Positions 54,442 to 62,253 of a stretch of DNA of 64,000 nucleotides are shown here, piece by piece (within the stretch, counting starts at the first letter, position 1; each line of letters begins with the position of its first letter). Under the pieces are notes generated by a model. It saw only the letters and a program-made list of their open reading frames with translations, was not told the origin of the DNA and made no database searches. Location: positions 1-64,000 of the forward strand of contig JAEUOT010000034.1 of the NCBI GenBank assembly GCA_016790705.1, read 5' to 3'. A program made the position numbers and the translations under genes. This DNA is from Hydrogenophaga sp. Lineage in GTDB: Bacteria; Pseudomonadota; Gammaproteobacteria; Burkholderiales; Burkholderiaceae_C.

Positions 54442-54488
54442 GTCAGGGCTCCTGGTGGACGGGGTGAGAGGGAGGGCGCTGCGCCTGT

Positions 54489-55046
54489 TCAGGCCAGCGA
54501 AATTTCGAACGGAATCGGGTTGCGCATCGTGTTGGCCACCGGCGAGTAGTAGTTCGCCTGCTTGACGATCTCGTCGAGCACTTCGCGCGGCGCGTCACCC
54601 TCGACCAGCACCTTCACGCGGATGGCCTGGAAGCCCATCGCCGGCGGCGTCGTGTCCAGCGCGCCACCGGCGCCCCAGGCGGCGATGTTGCGGATGTCGC
54701 CTTCGAGGAAGACTTCGAGCTTGCTCAGCTTCACGCCCTTCCAGGTGGCCACCGCCGTCACGCCCACGGCGATGCAGCCGCCCAGACCCGACAGCACGAT
54801 CTCACCCGGCGCGGGCGCGGTGTCCTGGCCGAACAGGTGCAGCGGCTCGTCCACCACCACGCAGTGCTTCTCGCCCACGTAGCTCAGCGAGCGGTATTGA
54901 CCCTCCATCACCGTGTGGACCTTGTTGGTGCCCAGGCGGTTGGGGTTGGCCTTGCCGGCGGCGGCGAATTCAGCCAGGCCCTTGCCGTCGATCGGGCGCA
55001 GGTAGGTCTTGACGGTGGTGACGGGTTCGAGGGTGTCGGTGGACAT
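54489..55046 (-). CDS. OsmC/Ohr-family protein
   Basis: 185 residues. The two redox cysteines are visible in GEKHCVVVDEP and LSGLGGCIAVGVTAVA, with the family C-terminus (KQANYYSPVANTMRNPIPFEI). OsmC-type proteins reduce organic peroxides, or here possibly handle persulfides given the adjacent sulfurtransferase. Second gene in the operon, 51 bases after the sulfurtransferase. Confidence 0.87.
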   Translation of the reverse strand: MSTDTLEPVTTVKTYLRPIDGKGLAEFAAAGKANPNRLGTNKVHTVMEGQYRSLSYVGEKHCVVVDEPLHLFGQDTAPAPGEIVLSGLGGCIAVGVTAVATWKGVKLSKLEVFLEGDIRNIAAWGAGGALDTTPPAMGFQAIRVKVLVEGDAPREVLDEIVKQANYYSPVANTMRNPIPFEISLA

Positions 55047-55097
55047 GGGGACTCCAGGGTTTGAAAAAGCAAAAAGAAAGAAGAGGCGGACAGGCGC

Positions 55098-55982
55098 TCA
55101 GGCGGCCAGCGCCATCGGCGCCGTGTTGGCCACCGTGGGCAGCCCGGTCTCGATCGGCAGGCTCGGGTCACGCGACCACTCGTTCCACGAGCCGAAGTAC
55201 ATGCGCACGTCGGCAAAGCCGGCCTGCTTGAGCGCGAGGAAGGTGTTGGACGCGCGCGCGCCCTTGAAGCAGTAGAGGTAGACCGTGTCGGTCGGCGCGA
55301 TGCCGGCGGTGGCGCACTCGGCCTTCACCTCGTCGGGCGACTTGAACACCGGGCCCGTGGGCGAGGGCTTCATGAAGCGGTACCACTCGATCCACCTCGC
55401 GCCCGGCAGACGGCCCTTGCGGGGCGCGAAGTCCTTGCCATAGGGGCTGGAGCTTTCGCCGATCCACTCGTCCACATCGCGCACGTCCAGCAGCACGGTG
55501 CCCGTGCCCAGCGCGGCCTGCACATCGGCCTGGGTCAGCATCACGTCCGCCGTGGGCAGGCTGGGGAAAGTGGCCGGGGTGGGCGTGGCCGCTTCGGTGG
55601 ACACCGGCAGGCCGGCCGCCTTCCAGGCGCTGAAGCCGCCGTTGAGCACCTTCACCTTGGGGTAGCCCAGCCAGGTCAGCAGGTAGTAACCGCGGCACGA
55701 CTGGCCGTAGCCGCTGTTCATCGCGTCTTCGTAGAAGACGGCGGTTTCCTTGCCGGACAGACCGGCGTCGCCCAGCGCCTTGGCAAAGGTGGCCTTGAGT
55801 TCCTGCAGCCCCTCGGGCGAGGACGTGGCCAGAAACGTGAAGATCTCGCGCAGGTTCACCGCGCCGGGAATGTGCCCGGCCGCGAAGGTGTCCGGGTCGC
55901 GCGTGTCGATGATCACCACCGGTTCGGCGGCTTTCAGGGCCGCCAGCTGGGGCGGAGCAATCAGGGTGGCTTCAATGCTCAT
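55098..55982 (-). CDS. sulfurtransferase (tandem rhodanese domains)
   Basis: 294 residues with two rhodanese domains. The N-terminal domain (VVIIDTRDPDTFAAGHIPGAVNL) is inactive. The C-terminal domain carries the catalytic Cys in TVYLYCFKGARAS. Length suits thiosulfate/3-mercaptopyruvate sulfurtransferases. First gene of a four-gene minus-strand operon (with OsmC, flavoprotein and rubredoxin oxidoreductase) behind a sigma-54 promoter. Confidence 0.92.
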   Translation of the reverse strand: MSIEATLIAPPQLAALKAAEPVVIIDTRDPDTFAAGHIPGAVNLREIFTFLATSSPEGLQELKATFAKALGDAGLSGKETAVFYEDAMNSGYGQSCRGYYLLTWLGYPKVKVLNGGFSAWKAAGLPVSTEAATPTPATFPSLPTADVMLTQADVQAALGTGTVLLDVRDVDEWIGESSSPYGKDFAPRKGRLPGARWIEWYRFMKPSPTGPVFKSPDEVKAECATAGIAPTDTVYLYCFKGARASNTFLALKQAGFADVRMYFGSWNEWSRDPSLPIETGLPTVANTAPMALAA

Positions 55983-56030
55983 GGGGACCTCTGAATCAGG
56001 GCAAAGGCAAGATCGCCTGAGCCCTTCATC

Positions 56031-56045
56031 GCAACCGCTGTGCCA
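56031..56045 (-). promoter_or_regulatory. sigma-54 (-24/-12) promoter of the sulfurtransferase operon
   Basis: On the minus strand TGGCACAGCGGTTGC matches the consensus TGGCAC-N5-TTGC with exact GG-N10-GC spacing, about 50 bases upstream of the sulfurtransferase ATG. This implies dependence on RpoN and an enhancer-binding protein, and one is encoded at 59183-60787. Confidence 0.85.
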
Positions 56046-56129
56046 GGGCGGTTCGGGGGGAGGTCAATGCATTTAAGCTGTTGATTTTGTTGGGGTTATG
56101 GAGGGTGAGGTAGCGCTGAAGACGAGGGC

Positions 56130-56188
56130 TTGACCGCGGCGCACGACATTTGGTTTACACAATGTCGACACATTGGGGCCGTGGTCAA
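56130..56188. promoter_or_regulatory. candidate upstream activator sites for the sigma-54 promoter
   Basis: CAATGT-CGAC-ACATTG (56160-56175) is a perfect dyad about 115 bp upstream of the -24 element. TTGACCGCGG (56130-56139) and CCGTGGTCAA (56179-56188) form an outer inverted repeat with 9 of 10 matches. Location and symmetry suit enhancer-binding protein sites. The remaining DNA from here to 56493 shows no gene and lower GC than the surroundings. Confidence 0.55.
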
Positions 56189-56493
56189 CTGACGCTGGAG
56201 CGTTGGTTGCGGGCGAATGGCGAAATAGCGGAGCTAGGCTTTGATCTGTTGCAGACGCCGCTGTCCTTCAACTGGGGGACAGCTGTATGGTTCAGAATGT
56301 GACTGTCCCTATCGACGCAATGTGTGCGGAGGGTCTGCCCTTTGGGCCATCAAGGCGCAGGGCTCTTCTGAATAATCTCGTTTCTAGTCAAGCCCATTAG
56401 TTCGCGGGCGTCCAGATCACCCGCGTAGATAACATTGGCAGACGCTGGCTGAGACACATCTTAAAAGCGAACAGCGAGCATCAAGGAGACATT

Positions 56494-58722
56494 GTGTTGC
56501 ATATCAAAAATGAGCTGCTCAATTACGTGGCTGCCAACGTCCCTGGTGCGAAGTTTGAAAATTTCGCTAAGCGCCTTTTTGAGATCGAATATGGCCATCA
56601 CTTCACACCCCTCGGCGGGGTGCATGACGGCGGAGCCGATGGAGTTCTCTTGAGCGGCGTTCAGGAGTGCGTTGAGGAACCGAATACATTTGCCCAGTTA
56701 AGTGCGACGAAAGAAGAGACTGCACAGACCAAGGTCGACCAAACAGTTGCTGCACTTCTGAAATCGGGCAGAACGCCAATCCAAGTCATCTATGCGACTT
56801 CTGAGCGAATCCCTAAGCAGGATCGAATAGTTGCGCACATCTTCAAGAAGTACAAAGTGCTTGCTGCGGTTCGGGATTTAGAGTGGATCGAATCGCTAAT
56901 TAACAAGAACAACGCCGCCAACGAAGCCTTTCATCGTACGTTTTCCGCTGAAGTCAGTCATCTCGTCCGGGCGGCGGCTCCTTTGCAGGGTAAAGTCAAC
57001 GAGTTCGTTTCTGATCCAACTGTCTTTGCCTACCTTAGCCACCAACTTTCTGATCGCTTTGCGCAAGATAAAATCCATAAACCTCTTGTTGACGCGCTTA
57101 TTTATTGGTCGCTCCGCGAAACTGACCCGGACCTGACTCCGCCGCAACTAATGAGGCGAGCCGAGTTGGTTGTAAAGTTGGCAAGTGTTTTTCCGAACGC
57201 GAAGAGCATTCTTTTGCCCCATCTGGATGAGCGCCTAGTAGAGCTCGCAAGAAAGCGCCCAGGCGAAATAGAGCGACTGCGTTACTACCGGAAAGAGGAT
57301 GCCTTTTGTCTGCCGTTTGAAATGCGCGAGCAACTCGCGACGGAAGCACTGGTCGAGGTGCAGGCTCAAGAAGCCTTCAGAGCATCGGTACTTTCTAGAT
57401 TCGCAGATCTTGCGCCGAACGCGTCAAGCACGGAGGCAGCACTGTGTCGCGAGCTTGTGTTCGACGCAGTTCATTTGTATTTTGTTGAGCAAGGGTTGGT
57501 CCTAGCCGCGTTTCTCGAGAAGAAGCTCGAATGCTTGGACGTAACGGATCAAGTCCTTGAGGATGAACTTCGAAAGGCGCTTAGTGGTCGCTCTGGGATC
57601 AAGCCAGGGGACATTACACCAGCGGGTTTCGGGGCTGGTCTTCGAGCGCTTCGGGGAATCTTCTATGAACCCACTGAGGAGGAGCGACGGTATCTCGACT
57701 ACTTGTCTCGTACCTCGATGCTTTTCAATACGTTGCAGGCATCGCCCAAGGTAATTGAGTTTTTCAACAATATGGCGGGCCAGTATCGTCTGTTGGTCGG
57801 TACGGATCTTATTGTTAAAGCGCTAGCAGAGTCTTACTTGCCCGAGCAACAACGGCAAGTCACGAACCTGCTCAAAATTGCCGTGGAACTGGGGTCCACA
57901 TTAATATTGGGTGAGCCGGTTTTAAATGAGGTGCTGACGCACCTTCATGCTGTAGATCTTGAATACAGAAATCATTACGCTGCTCGAGAGCCATATTTAA
58001 GCAGCGCTTCCGTTGCGCATTGCAATCGAATCCTTATTCGGACTTATTTTCACGCGCGCCGGACACCAGGCGGACCCAAAAGTTGGGGGCATCTAGTGAA
58101 TTCTATTCTCGATCCAGAGGCTCTTCGAGCGAAGTCCACGAAAGCCTTTCAAGATCTGAGATCGTTCCTGATGCTGCGCTTTCGCATGAAGTGGGAATCT
58201 GAGGAAGACCTACGGAGTGGCGTTGATACAAGGTCAGTCGATGCGCTAGCTCAGCGCCTTATCGAAGCTAGACCGGAAAAGCATGCAGAACTCTCGTACA
58301 ACGATGCATTGATGACACATGCAGTCTATGCAGGGAGATCAAGCAGAGGGGAGGCCGCACTCCACGATGGGTTCGGCTATAAAACATGGTGGCTGACTAA
58401 GGAAGTGACTGTTCTTAGGATGACCGGGAGCATGGTCATGGATCACGGGGGAGTGCCGTACATCATGCGGCCGGAGTTTTTGCTTAACTTTGTTGTGCTT
58501 GCGCCGAAGGCGTCCGCTGTCCGGGACCAGTTTCGCGATTTGCTGCCAACTACAGTCGGGCTTCAACTCGGTACTCATTTGTCTACCGCTGCAATGGATT
58601 CGCTTCTTGCCGGCGCAGAAGAATGGGCCTCATATCCCCCGGAACGGATTACAACCATGATGGCGGACAAGGCCAATCTTTTAATGCACGACAAGTTCAA
58701 GCAGTACATATGCAACCTTTAG
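56494..58722 (+). CDS. large putative nuclease: Mrr-like N-terminal domain plus possible PIN-like C-terminal domain
   Basis: 742 residues from GTG at 56494, with AAGGAG 5 bases upstream. Codon use is markedly AT-richer than its neighbours, indicating transfer. Residues ~20-110 (FENFAKRLFEIEYG, GGVHDGGADGVLL, FAQLSATKEETAQTKVDQTVAAL, IQVIYATSE) resemble Mrr/PD-(D/E)XK restriction domains, with QLS in place of the usual acidic-x-Lys pair, so it may be inactive or divergent. A long helical middle follows. From about residue 430, LVGTDLIVKAL (Asp ~437), EPVLNEVLTHL (Glu ~478) and LSYNDALMTHAV (Asp ~604) follow the acidic pattern of PIN-like nucleases. Single-gene insert, probable phage defence. 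Function inferred. Confidence 0.7.
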   Translation: MLHIKNELLNYVAANVPGAKFENFAKRLFEIEYGHHFTPLGGVHDGGADGVLLSGVQECVEEPNTFAQLSATKEETAQTKVDQTVAALLKSGRTPIQVIYATSERIPKQDRIVAHIFKKYKVLAAVRDLEWIESLINKNNAANEAFHRTFSAEVSHLVRAAAPLQGKVNEFVSDPTVFAYLSHQLSDRFAQDKIHKPLVDALIYWSLRETDPDLTPPQLMRRAELVVKLASVFPNAKSILLPHLDERLVELARKRPGEIERLRYYRKEDAFCLPFEMREQLATEALVEVQAQEAFRASVLSRFADLAPNASSTEAALCRELVFDAVHLYFVEQGLVLAAFLEKKLECLDVTDQVLEDELRKALSGRSGIKPGDITPAGFGAGLRALRGIFYEPTEEERRYLDYLSRTSMLFNTLQASPKVIEFFNNMAGQYRLLVGTDLIVKALAESYLPEQQRQVTNLLKIAVELGSTLILGEPVLNEVLTHLHAVDLEYRNHYAAREPYLSSASVAHCNRILIRTYFHARRTPGGPKSWGHLVNSILDPEALRAKSTKAFQDLRSFLMLRFRMKWESEEDLRSGVDTRSVDALAQRLIEARPEKHAELSYNDALMTHAVYAGRSSRGEAALHDGFGYKTWWLTKEVTVLRMTGSMVMDHGGVPYIMRPEFLLNFVVLAPKASAVRDQFRDLLPTTVGLQLGTHLSTAAMDSLLAGAEEWASYPPERITTMMADKANLLMHDKFKQYICNL

Positions 58723-58945
58723 AGCTTCTTTCGATGACATGTCGAAATGCGCATCTCTTAGGCTGCTAAGCCGGTCGTTCGGCCTAAGTTATGAACGAGC
58801 ACCGGGAACACCAGCGGTGAGCTTCTATTTGTTCCTGATTGTGAGTTCTGCGGGGTTGCGCTAAGTGTCAGCAGATGGCCGATGAGCGATCTGCTCGCCT
58901 AAGCCTCTTTCGTGCTCAAGTGCGTGCCACAGTTCAGCGAGCCGC

Positions 58946-59164
58946 TTATCTGCAAACCAGCCCACCCGCATCCAGCGCCGGCGGCCGCATCAAGTCGTTG
59001 TCGATGCCCATGACCTCACTGGCCCGTTCGACGGCCCGCCACAGCAGTGGCGGCATTTTCAGGATCTCGTCGGGCGTGTCGGCCTGAGCGATCCAGTGGC
59101 TGATCTGCCGGTGCTCGTCCGGGGTCAGCAGGGCCAGGTGCAGCATTTCGTCGATGGTTTTCAT
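58946..59164 (-). CDS. small hypothetical protein
   Basis: 72 residues, high GC like the host genes, helical (TIDEMLHLALLTPDEHRQISHWIAQADTP read in parts). No family recognised. It lies just downstream of the NifA-like gene on the same strand (18-base gap) and probably shares its transcript. The 223 bp between it and the defence candidate hold no gene that I can support. Confidence 0.6.
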   Translation of the reverse strand: MKTIDEMLHLALLTPDEHRQISHWIAQADTPDEILKMPPLLWRAVERASEVMGIDNDLMRPPALDAGGLVCR

Positions 59165-59182
59165 GGTTGCTTCGCTTGGGGC

Positions 59183-60787
59183 CTACCGCAACCCCGCCTT
59201 CCTCAGACGGTAACTGAATTGCCGCAGCGTCAGGCCCAGGCTCTGCGCCGCGCGCGACTGGTTGCCGCCGTGCCGGGTCAGCGCGGCCTGCAGGGTGGGC
59301 GCGTCGTGCGATTCGGCGCTCTGGTAGGCGCGCACCAGCGGGGCAGCGATGTCTGCCGGCGGTGAGCTGCGCGGGGCCGGGCTGGGCGGGGTGGCGAGTG
59401 CTTCGGGAACGAAGCGCGGCAGGTCGGCCGCGTGCACCACAGGCTGGTCCGCCAGCAGCACTAGGCGTTCGACAACGTTGCCCAGCTCGCGGATGTTGCC
59501 GGGCCAGTCCAGCCGCTCCAGCCGCGCCAGCGCGTCGGGCGCCAGGTGCACGTTGCGCTGGTGGGCCTGGTTGGCGCGGCTGGCAAAGTGCAGCGCCAGG
59601 GCGTGGATGTCTTCGCGCCGCTCGCGCAGGCTGGGCAGGCGGATGGGGATGACGTTGAGCCGGTAGTACAGGTCCTGGCGGAAGCGGCCGGCGGCGGCTT
59701 CCTGCGCCAGGTCACGGTTGGTGGCGGCGACCAGCCGCACGTCGATGCGGATTTCGCGCTGCCCGCCCAGGCGGACCAGGGTGCCTTCCTGCAGGGTGCG
59801 CAGCAGCTTGGCCTGCAGCGCCAGGGGCAGTTCGCCGATTTCGTCGAGAAAAATGGTGCCGCCGTGCGCCTGCTCGAACCAGCCGGGCCGCGCGCTGTGG
59901 GCGCCGGTGAAGGCGCCGCGTTCGTGGCCGAAGAGTTCGCTCTCAAACAACGTGTCGGGGATGGCGGAGCAGTTGACCTTGATGAAGGGCTGGTCGCGCC
60001 GGCCGCTGGCCAGGTGCACGGCGCGCGCGAACAGTTCCTTGCCGGTGCCCGATTCGCCGAGCAGCAACACGGTGGCCTGCGATTGCGAGACGCGTTCGAG
60101 CTCGCTCAGCGCCTGCAGCAGCGCGGGCGAGCGGCCAATCAGCCCGTAGCGCGCGCTGGCCGATTCGAGCGCGCGTTCCAGCGCCTCGTTGCGCGAGGTG
60201 AGCTGGCGCCGCTCTTCAGCCACCAGTTGTTCGAGTTGCAGCAACTGCCCGGCCAGCGTGGCCAGGATGCGCAGCACGGCCATGTCGTCGCTGAGGTGGC
60301 GCTGGCGGCTGCGGATGCGGTGGCAGCCGAGCACGCCGATGGTCACGCCGTTGAGTTCGATCGGCAGGGCCAGGTAGGCCACGGTCTGGGGCGGCAGTTC
60401 GTCGCGGGTGACGGTGCGAAACTGGAACAGCGGTTCGGCGTCCACGTCCTGCACGATGGCGGGCAGGCCGCTGGCGAGCACACGGCCGGTGATGCCCTCG
60501 CCCCAGCGGAAAACGCCGCGCGCGGCCTCCGCTGCGGTCAGGCCGTAGGCGTGGCGGACGGAGGCGGTGCGTTCGGCGCCGTCGGACAGCTCATCGGCCA
60601 GCACCATGCGCCCACGGTTGAGCCCGAGCAGCTCGCTCATCAGGTGCAGCATCTCGCGCAGCACGAAGGCCGGCGCCAGGCTGCGGCCGACCAGCTTCAT
60701 GACTTCGCGCATGAGCAGCAGCTCCTGCGCGTGCCAGTCGGTGGGCGTGGCGTCGGGGGCGTTGGGGTCGGTGCGGTGAGGGGGCAT
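59183..60787 (-). CDS. sigma-54-dependent enhancer-binding protein (NifA-like: GAF-AAA+-Fis HTH)
   Basis: 534 residues from the ATG at 60787. A GAF domain lies at about 35-190 ([23 protein letters not shown]). A central AAA+ domain carries [15 protein letters not shown], the sigma-54 contact loop [15 protein letters not shown] and [20 protein letters not shown]. The C-terminal Fis-type HTH is [30 protein letters not shown]. The closest known architecture is NifA, but no nif genes are present. The nearest sigma-54 promoter is that of the sulfurtransferase operon, 3 kb downstream, the likely target. Confidence 0.93.
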   Translation of the reverse strand: MPPHRTDPNAPDATPTDWHAQELLLMREVMKLVGRSLAPAFVLREMLHLMSELLGLNRGRMVLADELSDGAERTASVRHAYGLTAAEAARGVFRWGEGITGRVLASGLPAIVQDVDAEPLFQFRTVTRDELPPQTVAYLALPIELNGVTIGVLGCHRIRSRQRHLSDDMAVLRILATLAGQLLQLEQLVAEERRQLTSRNEALERALESASARYGLIGRSPALLQALSELERVSQSQATVLLLGESGTGKELFARAVHLASGRRDQPFIKVNCSAIPDTLFESELFGHERGAFTGAHSARPGWFEQAHGGTIFLDEIGELPLALQAKLLRTLQEGTLVRLGGQREIRIDVRLVAATNRDLAQEAAAGRFRQDLYYRLNVIPIRLPSLRERREDIHALALHFASRANQAHQRNVHLAPDALARLERLDWPGNIRELGNVVERLVLLADQPVVHAADLPRFVPEALATPPSPAPRSSPPADIAAPLVRAYQSAESHDAPTLQAALTRHGGNQSRAAQSLGLTLRQFSYRLRKAGLR

Positions 60788-60841
60788 GGGGCGGGGCGGT
60801 GGGGTTCCCCGGACAAGCAAACATCACACCAGACGCCCGCC

Positions 60842-61615
60842 TCAGGAGAGGACGGCCCAGGTCCTCCGGTGTTCTTGCACGCTGCGCTGGGGCGGCTGCA
60901 GGGCCAGGCGCCGGGCCACGATGTGCTCCCGCAGCAAGGCGAAGCCGAGCGCGTCCGGCTGTACCAGGACCCAGCGCCGGTCCAGCTCGGCCACCCAGGC
61001 GGCACACGACGGGTCGGCGGGGACCACGAGGACCGCGTCGTCGGCGCGCGTGCAGCGCGACGCCAGCTCCCCCAGCAGTTCGGGTCCGGCCGTCACGGCG
61101 TCGACGCACGGCACGCCGCCGCCCGCGAGGTAGCAGGCGAAGCCCGGGTCGGTCCCGGGCGCGCCGGTGACCAGGCGGGTGTGACCGAACACCGTGTCGA
61201 GCAGCCGGCGAACGCATTGGTCGGGGTCGTCGTCGGCCGCGGTGACGAGCAGGCCGTCCCGAGGCATCAGCTCACGCGCGACGAACAGGGTCACGGTCAG
61301 CTCGACGAGCGCCCGCGTGCGCCGCTGCCGTTCCTGGACAGGGGCTGGGCCCGCCAGCGGCGCAGGGAGCGCATCCGCCAGCCACACCAGCGGAATCTGC
61401 GCCCGCAGCGAGGGCTCGTTGCCCTGACCGCCGAGCAGGCCCAGCAGCGCGGGCAGGGTGTTGCCACACAGCAGGCGGATCCGCTGTGGTTCTCGTGGCC
61501 GGGCGCGGCGCCGCAGCGGACCGTCGTCGGCGGCCAGCGCGGCGAGCAACTGCCGGGAACGCTCCCGGGCGGCGGTGACGATGTCGGGAAGGCAATGCAG
61601 CAGCGACCGGCTCAT
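60842..61615 (-). CDS. hypothetical protein
   Basis: 257 residues, Arg/Ala/Leu-rich, no signal peptide or membrane helix. Segments such as LVELTVTLFVARELMPRDGLL and DDAVLVVPADPSCAAWVAEL look like a globular alpha/beta fold, but I recognise no family. Divergent from the XRE-like gene across 17 bases. Confidence 0.6.
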   Translation of the reverse strand: MSRSLLHCLPDIVTAARERSRQLLAALAADDGPLRRRARPREPQRIRLLCGNTLPALLGLLGGQGNEPSLRAQIPLVWLADALPAPLAGPAPVQERQRRTRALVELTVTLFVARELMPRDGLLVTAADDDPDQCVRRLLDTVFGHTRLVTGAPGTDPGFACYLAGGGVPCVDAVTAGPELLGELASRCTRADDAVLVVPADPSCAAWVAELDRRWVLVQPDALGFALLREHIVARRLALQPPQRSVQEHRRTWAVLS

Positions 61616-61632
61616 GGTGGACTCCCTGTGTT

Positions 61633-62109
61633 ATGAACAGAAAGTTTAACGATCAAACAACAGTTAGTGTGATGAAAGCCCCCGGTCCGCTTAATTTCCT
61701 GTTCATGAATGAAAAAGCCGATTTCGCCCAGCGACTGCGCGACGCCATGACCCAGGCGGGGTACGCGGTGCGCCCGGTGGTGCTGGAGCGCGAATTCAAT
61801 TCCCGGTACTGGGGCCGCTCGGTGACGCTGCAGGGCGTGCGGCGCTGGCTGAGGGGGGAGGCGATTCCCTCGCAGGACAAGCTGCAGGTGCTGGCCGACT
61901 GGCTGGGTGTCGAGCCGGAGGTGCTGCGCTTTGGCAGCCGCGTGCGCCAGTCGGTGCAGGAGCGGCGCCAGCGCTGGGACGACGGGCTGGGTTACATGGA
62001 GCGCGAGACGCTGGAGGCCTTCCTGTCGCTGCCGGCGCCGCAGCGCAAGATCGTGCGCGAGGTGATCCTGACGTTTGCGAAGCAGCACTCGGACGGGAGC
62101 AGTCGTTAA
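61633..62109 (+). CDS. XRE-like helix-turn-helix protein
   Basis: 158 residues if begun at the ATG at 61633. In-frame ATGs at 61672 and 61705 are alternatives, the last giving the family-like start MNEKADFAQRLRDAM. An HTH segment is split around VTLQGVRRWLRGEAIPSQDKLQVLADWLGVEPEVL, the pattern of bacterial XRE-type regulators in Burkholderiales. The C-terminus is helical. Its start region contains GTTT-AACGATC-AAAC, a possible autoregulatory dyad. It ends 11 bases before the SAH riboswitch of metH. Confidence 0.75.
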   Translation: MNRKFNDQTTVSVMKAPGPLNFLFMNEKADFAQRLRDAMTQAGYAVRPVVLEREFNSRYWGRSVTLQGVRRWLRGEAIPSQDKLQVLADWLGVEPEVLRFGSRVRQSVQERRQRWDDGLGYMERETLEAFLSLPAPQRKIVREVILTFAKQHSDGSSR

Positions 62110-62118
62110 AATCGCGGC

Positions 62119-62222
62119 CTCTCAAGGAGCGCTGCAGCACCCGTGACCGCAACGGGCGTCAGGCTTGAGGTTCCGGGCGTGTCGCACGCCCCGCCGGCCC
62201 CGCCGGCTCCAACGGCGCTCAC
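62119..62222 (+). promoter_or_regulatory. S-adenosylhomocysteine (SAH) riboswitch upstream of metH C-terminal gene
   Basis: The leader shows all parts of the SAH aptamer: P1 CTCAAG (62121-62126)/CTTGAG (62164-62169), the conserved GGAGCGCTGC, P2 CCCGT (62140-62144)/ACGGG (62152-62156), GCGTCAGG, a variable GC-rich hairpin, and the 3' element CAACGGCGCTCACC, whose GCGCTC (62215-62220) pairs with GAGCGC (62127-62132) as the pseudoknot. SAH binding switches on genes that recycle SAH, including metH. It ends about 30 bases before the ATG. Confidence 0.88.
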
Positions 62223-62253
62223 CAGTCTCTGAACCCTCCACCTGGTGAGCCCC

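Noticed and set aside
56150-58800. Attachment sites or transposase ends bounding the low-GC insert
   Set aside because: I compared the flanks for direct repeats, integrase genes and terminal inverted repeats and saw none that is convincing. Short TGTCGA matches on both sides are too brief.
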